DNA of 64,000 bases, from contig JAMNXV010000171.1 of the NCBI GenBank assembly GCA_023623185.1, positions 27,147-91,146 of the forward strand, read 5' to 3'. The notes below the pieces were generated by a model. The model searched no databases and had not been told where the DNA came from. It was given only the letters and a program-made list of their open reading frames with translations. Below are positions 32,155 to 40,693 of the stretch, in pieces. Every line of letters starts with the position of its first letter. The stretch's first letter is position 1. This DNA comes from Bacillota bacterium (lineage in GTDB: Bacteria > Bacillota > Sulfobacillia > Symbiobacteriales > Symbiobacteriaceae). Both the position numbers and the translations under genes were made by a program.

Positions 32155-33864
32155 GTGCAGTATCGGGTGACGGCTGCGGGCCGGGAGTTCTCAGTGCCCG
32201 CGGGATCGGTGCTTTCGCACGCCCTGAACCAGCATGAGCCCTTCGTGGAGACCCCCTGCGGCGGACGGGGACAGTGCCGCAAGTGCCTGGTGCGGGTGCT
32301 GGGGGAGGCCCCCGCGCCGACCCCCGCCGACCGGGAGCAGCTCACCCGGGCCGAGCTGGAGCAGGGCTTCCGCCTGTCGTGCCAGCTCCGGGTGGCGCTG
32401 GACCTGGAGGTGGCCGTGGTGCCCGCGGCGGCCCTGGATCCCCGCAAGGCGCGCCTGGGCGCCCTGACCGGGCCGGTGGAGGTGGATCCCTGGGCGCCGC
32501 TGAACCCGTCGGGCCGCTCGCTGGGTTTCGCCCTCGACGTCGGCACGACGGGCATGGCCGGCGCCCTGCTGGACCTGCGCACCGGCGAGGAGCTGGCGGT
32601 GCACGCGGTCGCGAACCCGCAGGCCGCCTACGGCGCCGATCTGATGAGCCGCCTGGCCCACGCCATCCGGGGTGGCGAGCAGCAGGCGGAGCTGACCCGG
32701 GCGGTGCGTGAGGCTGCTCAGGCACTCCTGAAGCGGCTGCTCAGCAAGGCCGGGGCCCGGTACGACGAGGTGGCGGCCGCCACGCTGGTGGGCAACACGG
32801 CCATGCATCATCTGTTCCTGGGGCTGCCCGTCCGGGATCTGGCGGTCGCTCCCTACACCCCGGCGGTGCTGGAGGGGCGGATCTTTGACATCCCCGGGTT
32901 TCCGACGCTGTACGCCCTGCCCAACATCGCCGGCTTCGTCGGCGCGGACGCGGTGGCCGCGGCCGTGGCCGCCGGGCTCGACCAGGAAGAGGAGACGGCG
33001 CTGCTGGTTGACGTCGGCACCAACGGCGAGGCGCTGCTCAGGCACCGAGGGCAGGTCTACGCCTGCTCGGCGCCCGCGGGTCCCGCCTTTGAGGGGGGCG
33101 AGATCAGCCAGGGGATGCGGGCAGGTCCCGGCGCCATCGAGGCGGTGCGGTTCGACGGGACCGACCTGTCGGTGACGGTGATTCCCGGCGGCCCGGGGCG
33201 CAGGGGGGGCGACCGCACGACCGGCGATGAGACGGCGGGCGATGGGACTACGGGCGATGGGACTACGGGCGATGGGACTACGGGCGATGGGACCACGGGC
33301 GGTGGGACTACGGGCGATGGGACCACGGGCGGTCGGACGGCGGCCCGGGGGATCTGCGGCTCCGGACTGCTGGATGCCGCCGCCGCCCTGCTGGACGCCG
33401 GGCTGCTGGACTGGACGGGCAGGCTGAAGGCAACCGGCCCCGCCGCACACCGTGTGGTGGACGGCGGCCGGGCCGTGGCCCTGGCCCCGGGGGTGGCGCT
33501 GACCCAGAAGGACCTCCGGGCGTTCCAGCTGGCCAAGGGAGCCATCCGGTCGGGGGTGGAGGTGCTGCTGCGCACCGCGGGGATCGGCCCGGAGGCCCTG
33601 GATGCGGTGCTGCTGGCGGGCGCGTTCGGCAACTACCTGCGCCGGGAGAGCGCAGTCGCCACCGGCCTGCTGCCCCCGGTGGACCCGGCGCGCATCCAGC
33701 CCGTCGGCAACGCAGCAGCCGCAGGCGCCAAGCTGGTTCTGCTCTCCCGCGGGGCCCGGGCGCGGGCGGAGGCCCTGGCGCGGGGCGTCCGGTTCGTGGA
33801 GCTGGCCACGCATCCGGACTTCGAGGAGATCTTCATGGAGGCGCTGAACTTCCCGAGGCGGTAG
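32155..33864 (+). CDS. RACo-like corrinoid-protein activator: 2Fe-2S ferredoxin plus ASKHA ATPase (DUF4445)
   Basis: About 569 residues from the GTG at 32155; an ATG at 32101 overlapping metH is an alternative. The N-terminal ferredoxin domain carries CGGRGQCRKC and a downstream C in FRLSCQLRV. The C-terminal half is an ASKHA fold: ALDVGTTGMAGALLDL near 138, VGNTAMHHLFLGLP, LLVDVGTNGEALL and LLAGAFGNYL near 485. Such proteins use ATP to drive electrons onto Co(II) of corrinoid methyltransferases. Placement just after metH suggests it reactivates MetH. An unusual (GDGTT)n insertion at about 357-394 interrupts the ASKHA domain ahead of RGICGSGLLDA. Confidence 0.88.
   Translation: MQYRVTAAGREFSVPAGSVLSHALNQHEPFVETPCGGRGQCRKCLVRVLGEAPAPTPADREQLTRAELEQGFRLSCQLRVALDLEVAVVPAAALDPRKARLGALTGPVEVDPWAPLNPSGRSLGFALDVGTTGMAGALLDLRTGEELAVHAVANPQAAYGADLMSRLAHAIRGGEQQAELTRAVREAAQALLKRLLSKAGARYDEVAAATLVGNTAMHHLFLGLPVRDLAVAPYTPAVLEGRIFDIPGFPTLYALPNIAGFVGADAVAAAVAAGLDQEEETALLVDVGTNGEALLRHRGQVYACSAPAGPAFEGGEISQGMRAGPGAIEAVRFDGTDLSVTVIPGGPGRRGGDRTTGDETAGDGTTGDGTTGDGTTGDGTTGGGTTGDGTTGGRTAARGICGSGLLDAAAALLDAGLLDWTGRLKATGPAAHRVVDGGRAVALAPGVALTQKDLRAFQLAKGAIRSGVEVLLRTAGIGPEALDAVLLAGAFGNYLRRESAVATGLLPPVDPARIQPVGNAAAAGAKLVLLSRGARARAEALARGVRFVELATHPDFEEIFMEALNFPRR
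33224..33335. repeat. 15-bp in-frame repeat inside the RACo-like gene
   Basis: Seven to eight copies of GGCGATGGGACTACG encode Gly-Asp-Gly-Thr-Thr. The copies are almost identical, implying recent expansion. They fall in a loop of the ASKHA domain and preserve the frame. Confidence 0.9.
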
Positions 33865-33942
33865 GATCGGCGCATAGCGCCCCGGCTGCAGGCAAATACC
33901 AGGTCTGCAGCAGGATCCAGCACACCTGGGAGGGAAAGCCAC

Positions 33943-35874
33943 ATGTCCGCGTCTCCGGTTCCGGCGGCCGCCCGGCGGCTCGCCGCACTGCTCATCTGTT
34001 CGCTCGTGCTGAGTCTCCTGACAGCCTGCGGCCGGGGCGGGCCGCCCGACGACGCGGCGCCTGGCGGTGAGCCCCCGGGCGTCGGGACCGAACCGGGCGA
34101 TAGGCCGGATCCCACTGAGCCGCCGCCGGCGTCGGCCGTGCCCGGCTGGCTGGCGTACCTGACCCTGGAGGAGAAGCTCGGCCAGCTCTTCTGGGTGGGG
34201 CTGCCGGGCACCGAACTAACCGAGGAGAGCCGGCAGCTTCTGGCTGAGGGGAAGGTGGGGGGCTTCATCTTTTTCGGCCGGCAGGGGAGCGACCCCGAGG
34301 TGCTGCGCCGGCTGACCGGAGAGCTACAGGCGGCGGCCGCGGCCCGCGACCGGGCGGCCCCCGGGCTCGTCATTGCAGTGGACCATGAGGGCGGCCTGGT
34401 GCAGCGGTTCGGTCCCCCGTTCACCCAGTGGCCCGGGGCCATGACGCTGGGCGCCGCCGGATCGGCCGCCTACGCCGAGGCGATGGGCCGGGCCATGGCC
34501 CGGGAGCTCAGGGCGGTGGGGGTAAATATGAACCTGGCCCCTGTAGCCGATGTCAACAACAACCCGGCGAACCCCGTGATCGGCACCCGCTCCTTCGGCG
34601 AGGAGCCGGGGCTCGTCGCGGAGATGGCCGCTGCCCTGGCGGCGGGCATGCAGGAGGAGGGGGTCAGCGCGGTCGCCAAGCACTTCCCCGGCCACGGCGA
34701 CACGGCGGTGGACAGCCACCTGGACCTGCCCGTCATCTCCCATGACCGCGAGCGGCTGGACCGGGTGGAGCTGGTTCCCTTCCGGGCGGCCATCGACGCC
34801 GGCATCGATGCCATCATGGCCGCGCACATCGTCTTCCCCGCTGTGGCGCAGGACGGCCGGCCCGGCAGCCTGTCGCCCGACGTGCTCACCGGCCTCCTGA
34901 AGGAGGAGCTTGGCTTCGCCGGGGTGGCGATGACCGACGCCATGAACGGCATGGCGGCGATCACGGATTACTATGGTGTGGACGAGGGGCTGGTGCTGGC
35001 CGTGCAGGCCGGCGCCGACGTGGTGATGGTCACCGAGTCCTTCGGCGGGCAGCAGGCCCTGTACGAGCACCTCCTGCAGGCGGTGCAAGAGGGGCGGATT
35101 CCGGAGAGCCGGATCGACGACGCCGCCGGGCGGGTGCTCGCCCTGAAGGAGCGGCGGGGGCTCCTGCCACCGCTGCCGGGGGCCGCCGGCGCCGGTGGGG
35201 CGCATACGGCGGCGGGAGACGGGGATCCCGGCGCTGCTCTTGGTGCACCTGCGCATCAGGCCCTGACGGAGCAGATCGGGGTTCCGGCGCACCAGACCCT
35301 GGCGGAGCAGATCGGGGCCCCGGCGCACCAGGCCCTGGCGGAGCAGATCGGCGCAGACGCCCTCACCCTGGTGCGCAATGCGCACCTGCCGCTGTCGCTC
35401 ACCCCCGATGAGCAGATCGTGGTGATCGGCCCCGCCTACGCCCGCCCGCTGGACGGGCCAGAGGGCGTCGTCACCGCCCTGGGCGCCAGTATCAGGGATC
35501 TGCACGCCAACACTGCAGAGGTGGCGCTGGGCTGGGACCCCGACCCGGAGGCCGTGGCCCGCGCCCGGTCGCTGGCGGAGGGGGCCGCGGTGGTTGTCTA
35601 CGCCGTGAGCGACGGCCACGACGCGCCGGCGCACCGGGCCCTGATGGCCGAACTCATCGCCGCGGGCAAACCGGTCATCGTGGTCGGGCTGGGCATGCCC
35701 TACGAGCTGACGGCGGTGCCGGAGATCGAAACCTACGTCGCCGCCTACGGCTTCCGGGATGCCAACCTGAAGGGCATCGGGCCGCTGCTGTTCGGACGGG
35801 CGCAGGCCCGGGGGCGGCTGCCGGTGGCCATCCCCGGCCACTACCCGGCGGGGCATGGCCTCAGCCTGCCGTGA
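33943..35874 (+). CDS. Glycoside hydrolase family 3 lipoprotein, NagZ-like beta-N-acetylhexosaminidase
   Basis: 643 residues. A lipobox, LLTACGRG, ends the signal peptide, so the enzyme is anchored outside the cell. The GH3 barrel includes LEEKLGQLFWVGLPG near 70, a VDHEGGLVQRF substrate-binding motif near 147, and KHFPGHGDTAVDSHLDLP near 246. That last motif contains the His/Asp acid-base dyad specific to NagZ enzymes. The nucleophile Asp is in AMTDAMNGM near 328. A C-terminal Rossmann-like domain follows. It would trim GlcNAc from muropeptides or chitin oligomers. Residues 437-472 contain three copies of a 12-residue repeat (AHQALAEQIGAP). The ATG at 33943 follows GGGAGGG. Confidence 0.88.
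   Translation: MSASPVPAAARRLAALLICSLVLSLLTACGRGGPPDDAAPGGEPPGVGTEPGDRPDPTEPPPASAVPGWLAYLTLEEKLGQLFWVGLPGTELTEESRQLLAEGKVGGFIFFGRQGSDPEVLRRLTGELQAAAAARDRAAPGLVIAVDHEGGLVQRFGPPFTQWPGAMTLGAAGSAAYAEAMGRAMARELRAVGVNMNLAPVADVNNNPANPVIGTRSFGEEPGLVAEMAAALAAGMQEEGVSAVAKHFPGHGDTAVDSHLDLPVISHDRERLDRVELVPFRAAIDAGIDAIMAAHIVFPAVAQDGRPGSLSPDVLTGLLKEELGFAGVAMTDAMNGMAAITDYYGVDEGLVLAVQAGADVVMVTESFGGQQALYEHLLQAVQEGRIPESRIDDAAGRVLALKERRGLLPPLPGAAGAGGAHTAAGDGDPGAALGAPAHQALTEQIGVPAHQTLAEQIGAPAHQALAEQIGADALTLVRNAHLPLSLTPDEQIVVIGPAYARPLDGPEGVVTALGASIRDLHANTAEVALGWDPDPEAVARARSLAEGAAVVVYAVSDGHDAPAHRALMAELIAAGKPVIVVGLGMPYELTAVPEIETYVAAYGFRDANLKGIGPLLFGRAQARGRLPVAIPGHYPAGHGLSLP
35251..35358. repeat. 36-bp in-frame tandem repeat inside the NagZ-like gene
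   Basis: Units 35251-35286, 35287-35322 and 35323-35358 encode AHQALTEQIGVP, AHQTLAEQIGAP and AHQALAEQIGAD. The last copy runs into the native ALTLVRN strand of the C-terminal domain, so that helix was probably the template for duplication. Confidence 0.9.
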
Positions 35875-35915
35875 GCGCCCCGGCGGGGCACGGCCTTGAC
35901 CTGCCGTGAGCGGCG
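35846..35915. repeat. 35-bp tandem duplication of the NagZ-like gene 3' end
   Basis: CGGCGGGGCATGGCCTCAGC at 35846 is repeated as CGGCGGGGCACGGCCTTGAC at 35881. The copy still encodes PAGHGLDLP and a TGA, mirroring the real end PAGHGLSLP and TGA at 35872. Confidence 0.85.
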
Positions 35916-35954
35916 AAACCGAAGCGGGCGTGAGCACGAAAGGAGGAGCGTGCC

Positions 35955-36311
35955 GTGAGACCTGAGACCGAGGCCGAGCGGGCGGCGCGCCACGCCGCGA
36001 CGATCCGCGCGTTCCGCGCTCTGGTGGACCCTGCCCATCCCCCGCGGGAGCCGTTCGTGCTGGAGCAGCACTTCTTCGCCGGGGAAGGCGGCGACATCGA
36101 TGGCCTGGCGGCAGCCCTGGAGGAACGGGGGTTCAAGGTGGAGAGCCTGGTCTACGATCCCGAGAGCCGCGACCGGGCCTGGCGGCTGGTCGCGGTTCGG
36201 CTCGAGCTCCTGGAGGAGAGGCGGCTGCTGGCGGTCTCGGACGAACTGGACGCGCTGGCCCGGGCGCACGACGTGATGTACGACGGCTGGCTGACCCATG
36301 TGGCGGGGTGA
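35955..36311 (+). CDS. RraB-like protein (ribonuclease E inhibitor B family)
   Basis: 118 residues from a GTG at 35955, preceded by AAAGGAGG. It shows the RraB-like layout: an acidic DIDGLAAALEERGFKVESLVYD segment and a C-terminal LDALARAHDVMYDGWLTHV, where the DGW motif is characteristic. In proteobacteria RraB binds and inhibits RNase E. In Gram-positive-type bacteria homologues are simply named by domain, so the target is unknown. It follows the NagZ-like gene by 80 bp and precedes the helicase by 73 bp. The domain call rests on pattern and is moderately sure. Confidence 0.65.
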   Translation: MRPETEAERAARHAATIRAFRALVDPAHPPREPFVLEQHFFAGEGGDIDGLAAALEERGFKVESLVYDPESRDRAWRLVAVRLELLEERRLLAVSDELDALARAHDVMYDGWLTHVAG

Positions 36312-36384
36312 GAAATGTCAAGTCTACCTCTGTCTGCCGGGAGTTGTTACAATGCCCCGTGTCAGATAGGGGGGCAGACCCGAC

Positions 36385-38400
36385 TTGTCCAAGCTCGAAG
36401 CGATCGTACACGGTCTCAATCCGGCACAGCGGGCGGCCGCCCTGCATCAGGACGGCCCCCTTCTCGTTATCGCCGGCGCCGGCGCCGGCAAGACCCGCAC
36501 GGCGACCCACCGCCTGGCCTGCCTGCTGGCCAGGGGCGTGCCGCCGGAGGCGATCATGTGCATCACGTTCACCAACAAGGCGGCCCGGGAGATGCGGGAC
36601 CGGGCCATCGCTCTGGTGGGGGCGGATGCCCGCCGGGTGATGATCCGCACCTTCCACTCCGCCGCCATGGTGCTTCTCAGGCAGTACATCGGCGACTTTC
36701 CCGAAAGCGGCCGGACACCGGCCTTTTCCATCGCCGATCCCACGGTCCAGCTGGCGCTCCTGAAGGAGGCCATCGCCGAGCGCAACTTCGACCTGAAGGC
36801 CAACCGGCCCGAATCGTTCCTCTGGCGCATCGGGCGCTACAAGAACGAGATGGCGGATCCCGAGTCGCTGCTCGCGCGACAGCCGTCCAACGACCTGATG
36901 GACTGGCCCCGGGTGCTGCAGATGATCCGCAGCACCGACCGGTACGTCAACCGGCTCACGGCGGAGATCTGGAAGCGCTACGAGGAGAAGCTGCGGCGCA
37001 ACGACATGGTCGACTTCGACGACCTGATCAACCTGTTTACGCAGATGCTGCGGGAGAAGCCGGATATCCGTGCCGAGGTGCAGCGGCGCTTCGCCTTCCT
37101 GCAGGTGGACGAGTTCCAGGATACCAACATCGCCCAGCTGCACATGGTCAAGCTGCTGGCGGGGGACGGGCAGAACGTGATGGCGGTGGGCGACGACGCG
37201 CAGTCCATCTACTCGTGGCGCTCGGCTGACATCCGCTGCATCCTGGAGTTCGAGCGGCACTTCCCCGGGGCGAAGACCATCCTGCTGGAGCAGAACTACC
37301 GCTCCACCGGGGCCATCATCCGGGCCGCCAACCGCCTGATCGCCCACAACACCGGCCAGCGGCCCAAGCGGCTCTTCACCGCAGCCGCGGAGGGCCGGCC
37401 GGTGGTCGCGTTCGACGCCGAAACCGAGGTGGCGGAGGCGCAGTGGGTCGTCCGGCGCATCCAGGAGGGCGTGGCGGCCGGCCGGCGCTTCGGCGACTTC
37501 GCCATCCTGTACCGCACCAGCATCCAGGGGCGCCCCTTCGAGGAGGAGCTGCGGGAGGCGTCCATCCCCTACCAGGTGGTGGGAGGCCCCCGTTTCTACG
37601 ACCGGCGGGAGGTGCAGGAGTCGCTGGCCTACCTGCGCCTCCTGCACAACCCCCGGGACTCGGTCAGCCTGGAGCGTGCGCTGAACGCCCCGCGCCGGGG
37701 CATCGGGGAGCGGGGGCTGCAGCGGATCCTGGCCCTGGCCGCGCAGCGTGAGGTGGATCTGATCGCGGCGCTGGATCTGGCGGCGGCCGAGGGGCTGCTG
37801 CAGGAGGAGGCGGCGGAGGGGGCCCGGCAGCTCCACGAGCACCTCAGGCGGGCCCGGGAAGCCCTCGCCCGGCAGCCGGGCCGCTTCGCCGCGGCGATGG
37901 AGCGGCTGCTGGAGGAGTCGGGCTACCTGGCGTACCTCAGGGATGAGGACCGGCGCAAGGAGGAGCGCCGGTCGGAGGTGGTGGAGAGCCTCATCGCCGC
38001 CATGTACGACTTTGAGCGGCGCTCGCCCGGCGGCGGCCTGGGCGGCTACCTGGACCACCTGGCCCTGCTGGAAGGGCAGGAGGACGAGGATGGCGGCGAC
38101 GTGGTGAAGCTCCAGACGATCCACTCGGCGAAGGGGCTGGAGTACCCGGTGGTCTTCGTGGTGGGCATGGAGCAGGGGCTGTTGCCCAACCAGCGGGCCC
38201 TGGACGAGGGCAACCTGGAGGAGGAGCGGCGGCTCTGTTACGTCGCCATCACCCGGGCCCGGGAGGAACTCTGCCTCACCGGCGCCCGCGTGCGGTGGCA
38301 GCGGGGCGGGATGGTGATCACCACCCCCTCGCAGTTCCTGGCCGAGGCACTGGGCGACCGGCCGGGCCTGCCGGCGTGGGCGCCCGCGTCGGCGGACTGA
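36385..38400 (+). CDS. UvrD/PcrA-type superfamily 1 DNA helicase
   Basis: ATP-dependent 3'-5' DNA helicase, 671 residues from a TTG at 36385. Motif I is AGAGAGKTR near 31, motif Ia ITFTNKAAREM near 57, motif II VDEFQDTN near 241, motif III GDDAQSIYSWR near 266, motif IV EQNYRS near 305, motif V TIHSAKGLEYPVVFV near 577, and motif VI VAITRARE near 620. All are intact. At 671 residues it is a little shorter than PcrA (about 720-750) and lacks its C-terminal RNA-polymerase-binding tail. Roles in repair or replication restart fit. A PcrA paralogue may exist elsewhere, so no symbol is given. Confidence 0.92.
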   Translation: MSKLEAIVHGLNPAQRAAALHQDGPLLVIAGAGAGKTRTATHRLACLLARGVPPEAIMCITFTNKAAREMRDRAIALVGADARRVMIRTFHSAAMVLLRQYIGDFPESGRTPAFSIADPTVQLALLKEAIAERNFDLKANRPESFLWRIGRYKNEMADPESLLARQPSNDLMDWPRVLQMIRSTDRYVNRLTAEIWKRYEEKLRRNDMVDFDDLINLFTQMLREKPDIRAEVQRRFAFLQVDEFQDTNIAQLHMVKLLAGDGQNVMAVGDDAQSIYSWRSADIRCILEFERHFPGAKTILLEQNYRSTGAIIRAANRLIAHNTGQRPKRLFTAAAEGRPVVAFDAETEVAEAQWVVRRIQEGVAAGRRFGDFAILYRTSIQGRPFEEELREASIPYQVVGGPRFYDRREVQESLAYLRLLHNPRDSVSLERALNAPRRGIGERGLQRILALAAQREVDLIAALDLAAAEGLLQEEAAEGARQLHEHLRRAREALARQPGRFAAAMERLLEESGYLAYLRDEDRRKEERRSEVVESLIAAMYDFERRSPGGGLGGYLDHLALLEGQEDEDGGDVVKLQTIHSAKGLEYPVVFVVGMEQGLLPNQRALDEGNLEEERRLCYVAITRAREELCLTGARVRWQRGGMVITTPSQFLAEALGDRPGLPAWAPASAD

Positions 38401-38465
38401 GGGCTGCGGCCGCTGCGCCGCCTGCCCGCCACGGCACACCTGACGTGGCCCACCGGCACCGCATG

Positions 38466-38474
38466 TGGTACACT
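38466..38474 (+). promoter_or_regulatory. Extended -10 promoter for uppP
   Basis: TGGTACACT (TGn plus TACACT) lies 38 bp before the GTG start. The best -35 candidate is TGGCCC at 38446, spacing 17, which is weak. Confidence 0.45.
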
Positions 38475-38511
38475 GTTGCTGTTTACTGGAAAGATAACGG
38501 AGGGATCCCCC

Positions 38512-39309
38512 GTGACCGTCCTTCAGGCCATCATCCTCGGCATCGTGCAGGGGCTCGCGGAGTTCCTGCCCATCTCCAGTTCGGCGCACCTGATCCTGGT
38601 CCCGTGGGTCCTGGGCTGGCCGCCCTCGGGGCTGGCCTTCGACGTGGCCCTGCACGTGGGCACCCTGATCGCCGTCACCGTCTACTTCTGGCGCGACCTG
38701 CTGCAGCTGGCGGTGGAGGGGCTGACGAAGGGGACGAAGACCCCGACGGGCAAGCTGGCCTGGGGGATCGTGCTGGGCACGGTGCCCGGGGCGATCTTCG
38801 GCTTGTTGATGGAGGACGTGGTGGAGGCGGTCTTCCGCCAGTCGATCCTCACCATCGCCATCCTGCTGGCGGTGGTGGGCGTCATCCTGTACCTGGCCGA
38901 CCGGTTCGGGCCGAAGCGTCGGTCGCTGGAGGAGATCCGGGTCGTCGATGTGATCTGGATCGGCCTGGCGCAGGCTCTGGCGGTGATCCCCGGCGTCTCC
39001 CGGTCGGGTGCGACCATCACCGCCGCCCTGGCCCTGGGGCTGAAGCGGGAGACGGCGGCGAAGGTCTCGTTCCTGCTGGGCTGGCCGATCATCCTGGGCG
39101 GTGCGGTGCTGGTGATTCCCGACATGGATCCGGCCATGCTGAACGGGTCGTTCTTCGCCGGCGTCGCGGCTGCGGCGGTGAGCGGGTACGCGGTGATCGC
39201 CGTGCTGTTGCAGTACCTGCAGCGGGGGACCTACCTGGTCTTCGCCTGGTACCGGGGGCTGGTGGCGGCACTGATGATCATCTTGCTGCTGGCGCGGGGG
39301 ATGCTTTGA
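38512..39309 (+). CDS. uppP: Undecaprenyl-diphosphate phosphatase
   Basis: Dephosphorylates undecaprenyl diphosphate to recycle the lipid carrier for cell-wall synthesis, and confers bacitracin tolerance. 265 residues with about eight hydrophobic helices. The two active-site motifs are present: [11 protein letters not shown] near 17-27 with the catalytic Glu/Ser/His region, and [12 protein letters not shown] near 160-172. The GTG at 38512 follows GGAGGG by 8 bp. It is followed by a very strong terminator. Transcribed alone after the helicase gene from a probable own promoter. Confidence 0.94.
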   Translation: MTVLQAIILGIVQGLAEFLPISSSAHLILVPWVLGWPPSGLAFDVALHVGTLIAVTVYFWRDLLQLAVEGLTKGTKTPTGKLAWGIVLGTVPGAIFGLLMEDVVEAVFRQSILTIAILLAVVGVILYLADRFGPKRRSLEEIRVVDVIWIGLAQALAVIPGVSRSGATITAALALGLKRETAAKVSFLLGWPIILGGAVLVIPDMDPAMLNGSFFAGVAAAAVSGYAVIAVLLQYLQRGTYLVFAWYRGLVAALMIILLLARGML

Positions 39310-39406
39310 ACGGCGGGCTGTGTCGTGGGCTGTAAGCTGTGGGCGGTGAGCGGTGAGCGGTGATTGCCGAAGCGATGACGGCCAGTCAGCGTTCATCATG
39401 CGAATC

Positions 39407-39441
39407 CAGGACGCCTCTCGTGCGGCGTCCTGTTTTTTTTT
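39407..39441 (+). terminator. Strong Rho-independent terminator downstream of uppP
   Basis: CAGGACGCC, TCTCGTGC, GGCGTCCTG, then nine to ten T. It lies about 100 bp after the uppP stop. The 97 bp between hold heptamer repeats GTGAGCG. Confidence 0.95.
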
Positions 39442-39505
39442 GCTTCCCGGGAGCGGCGTGGTGCTTCGCCTCGGGTCAAGCGCCTTCACGCCGTCCGACC
39501 GCAGC

Positions 39506-39575
39506 GGTGGGAGCAGACATTTTTTCACTTCGGCGCAGACGGCGAAGTGAAAAAGTTGCGGTTCCCAGGCCGGGC
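39506..39575. repeat. Lone hairpin related to the 211-bp repeat family
   Basis: TTTTTCACTTCG pairs with CGAAGTGAAAAA across a short loop, followed by GTTGCGGTTCCC and preceded by GCGGTGGGAGC. The right half resembles the right arm of the 211-bp units (GCGAAAAAGTGGCGGTTCC). The rest of the 487-bp gap from 39310 to 39796 shows the uppP terminator and otherwise no gene I can support. Confidence 0.6.
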
Positions 39576-39796
39576 GCGGGCGCTTCTGCCCGTGAGGGGC
39601 ACTCACCACGCAGGGGTCCCCAGCAGGGCCGCCGTTCGGGCGCAGTCTGTGCGAAGGAGCCACCTCTGTTCGCAATAACGTCTATACAATTAAGAAAGAC
39701 GGGGTGAAGCACAATATGGCGCTCGCGCAGGTGCCCCTTTAGGCCAGGGGTCCGCCTTCTCGGATGCCGTTCTGACCAGCACCGGGAAGGAGAGGG

Positions 39797-40693
39797 ATGA
39801 TCTGGATGTGGCCGAAGTCGGTTGACTGGCAGGAACTCAGGTTCGGGGTTGAGATTGAGTTCGTGGAGGGCGATCCAGAGGGCGTGGAACTGCTCCCCGG
39901 GTGGGTCATGTCCCTGGACGAGCGGCAGGTGGACGACGCCGGCGAGGATTCGGGCGCTGAGCTGAAGCCCCCGCCCATGCTGTGGCGCGATCGCGAGCTG
40001 GTCCGGGAGATGCTGCAGCGCTTGAGGGCCACCGACGCCCGGGCGAACTGGAGCTGCGGCCTGCATGTGCACGTGGGGCTGCAGCCCTGGGGGCAGGATA
40101 TGGTGCTTCCGCTGGTCGACGCCGCCCTGGCGCACCAGGACGCGTTGCGCCGACTCCTGCGGACAGCCGAAGACCGGATGATTTACTGCCCGCCCGTGGT
40201 GCCGGCGATGCGCAGCCGCTACCTGACGCATCCAGAGCGTTCGGCGCTGGTTCACCGGGGGCGGCCCCAGTCGCACCGCTGCGGCATCAACGTCGCGGCC
40301 TGGTTCGACTTCGGGACCGTGGAGATTCGCTATCCCAACGGCTCTCTGGAGTACAGTGAGGTTATGAACACGGTGGAACTCTGCCTGCGATTCGTGGCAG
40401 CGGTCGGCGCGGGCCGTCTCCGGAAGTCGGTCGGGGGGGAAGGGCGCGCGGCTGCACCTGCCGACGCCACTGCGCTCGCAGCGGCGCTGGGTGCACCGGT
40501 GGACGGCTACCCGCCGCCGGCGGCCTGCGGGTCACGGCCGAGGAGCCCAACGGCCGTCTTACGACCTTCCGTTCCCGGCCCGGTCCGGGAGGGTGGTTGC
40601 TGGAACCGGAACCATAACCGGAGCGGGGCCCTGGCCCCGCTCCGGCGCGAGGGGGAGCGCTATGGGTGTGTTCTATCTGATTCGGCACTGTGA
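39797..40693 (+). CDS. Amidoligase-family protein, 3' end probably frameshifted
   Basis: The first 215 residues match the Amidoligase_2 (ATP-grasp-like/COOH-NH2 ligase) pattern: LRFGVEIEFV at the N-terminus, SCGLHVHVGLQPWG near 88, HRCGINVAAWFDFGTVEIRYPNGSLEYSEV near 155-185. Such enzymes form amide bonds between carboxylate and amino groups. After the G7 run at 40433-40439 the frame loses credible sequence, and the open frame runs 32 bp into the next gene. Another frame encodes GGLRVTAEEPNGRLTTFRSR and stops at 40615-40617, right before a perfect hairpin. The true end is probably 40617. The start (ATG 39797 or 39806) follows AAGGAGAGG. Confidence 0.68.
   Translation: MIWMWPKSVDWQELRFGVEIEFVEGDPEGVELLPGWVMSLDERQVDDAGEDSGAELKPPPMLWRDRELVREMLQRLRATDARANWSCGLHVHVGLQPWGQDMVLPLVDAALAHQDALRRLLRTAEDRMIYCPPVVPAMRSRYLTHPERSALVHRGRPQSHRCGINVAAWFDFGTVEIRYPNGSLEYSEVMNTVELCLRFVAAVGAGRLRKSVGGEGRAAAPADATALAAALGAPVDGYPPPAACGSRPRSPTAVLRPSVPGPVREGGCWNRNHNRSGALAPLRREGERYGCVLSDSAL
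40618..40645 (+). terminator. 13-bp perfect hairpin between the amidoligase and the phosphatase gene
   Basis: CCGGAGCGGGGCC, CT, GGCCCCGCTCCGG. It starts one base after the TAA at 40615-40617 and ends just before the GAGGGGGAG ribosome site of the next gene. There is no T-tract, so it may attenuate or protect rather than terminate. Confidence 0.5.

Noticed and set aside
33224..33335. Assembly artefact in the RACo-like gene caused by the near-identical 15-bp copies
   Set aside because: The frame is kept through the array and the family motif RGICGSGLLDA follows directly; a real expansion is simpler, though copy number could be misassembled.
36133..39675. A minus-strand frame of 1,180 codons opposite the helicase and uppP genes
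   Set aside because: Both genes on the plus strand have complete family motifs; the long antisense frame is Gln/His/Pro-rich shadow.
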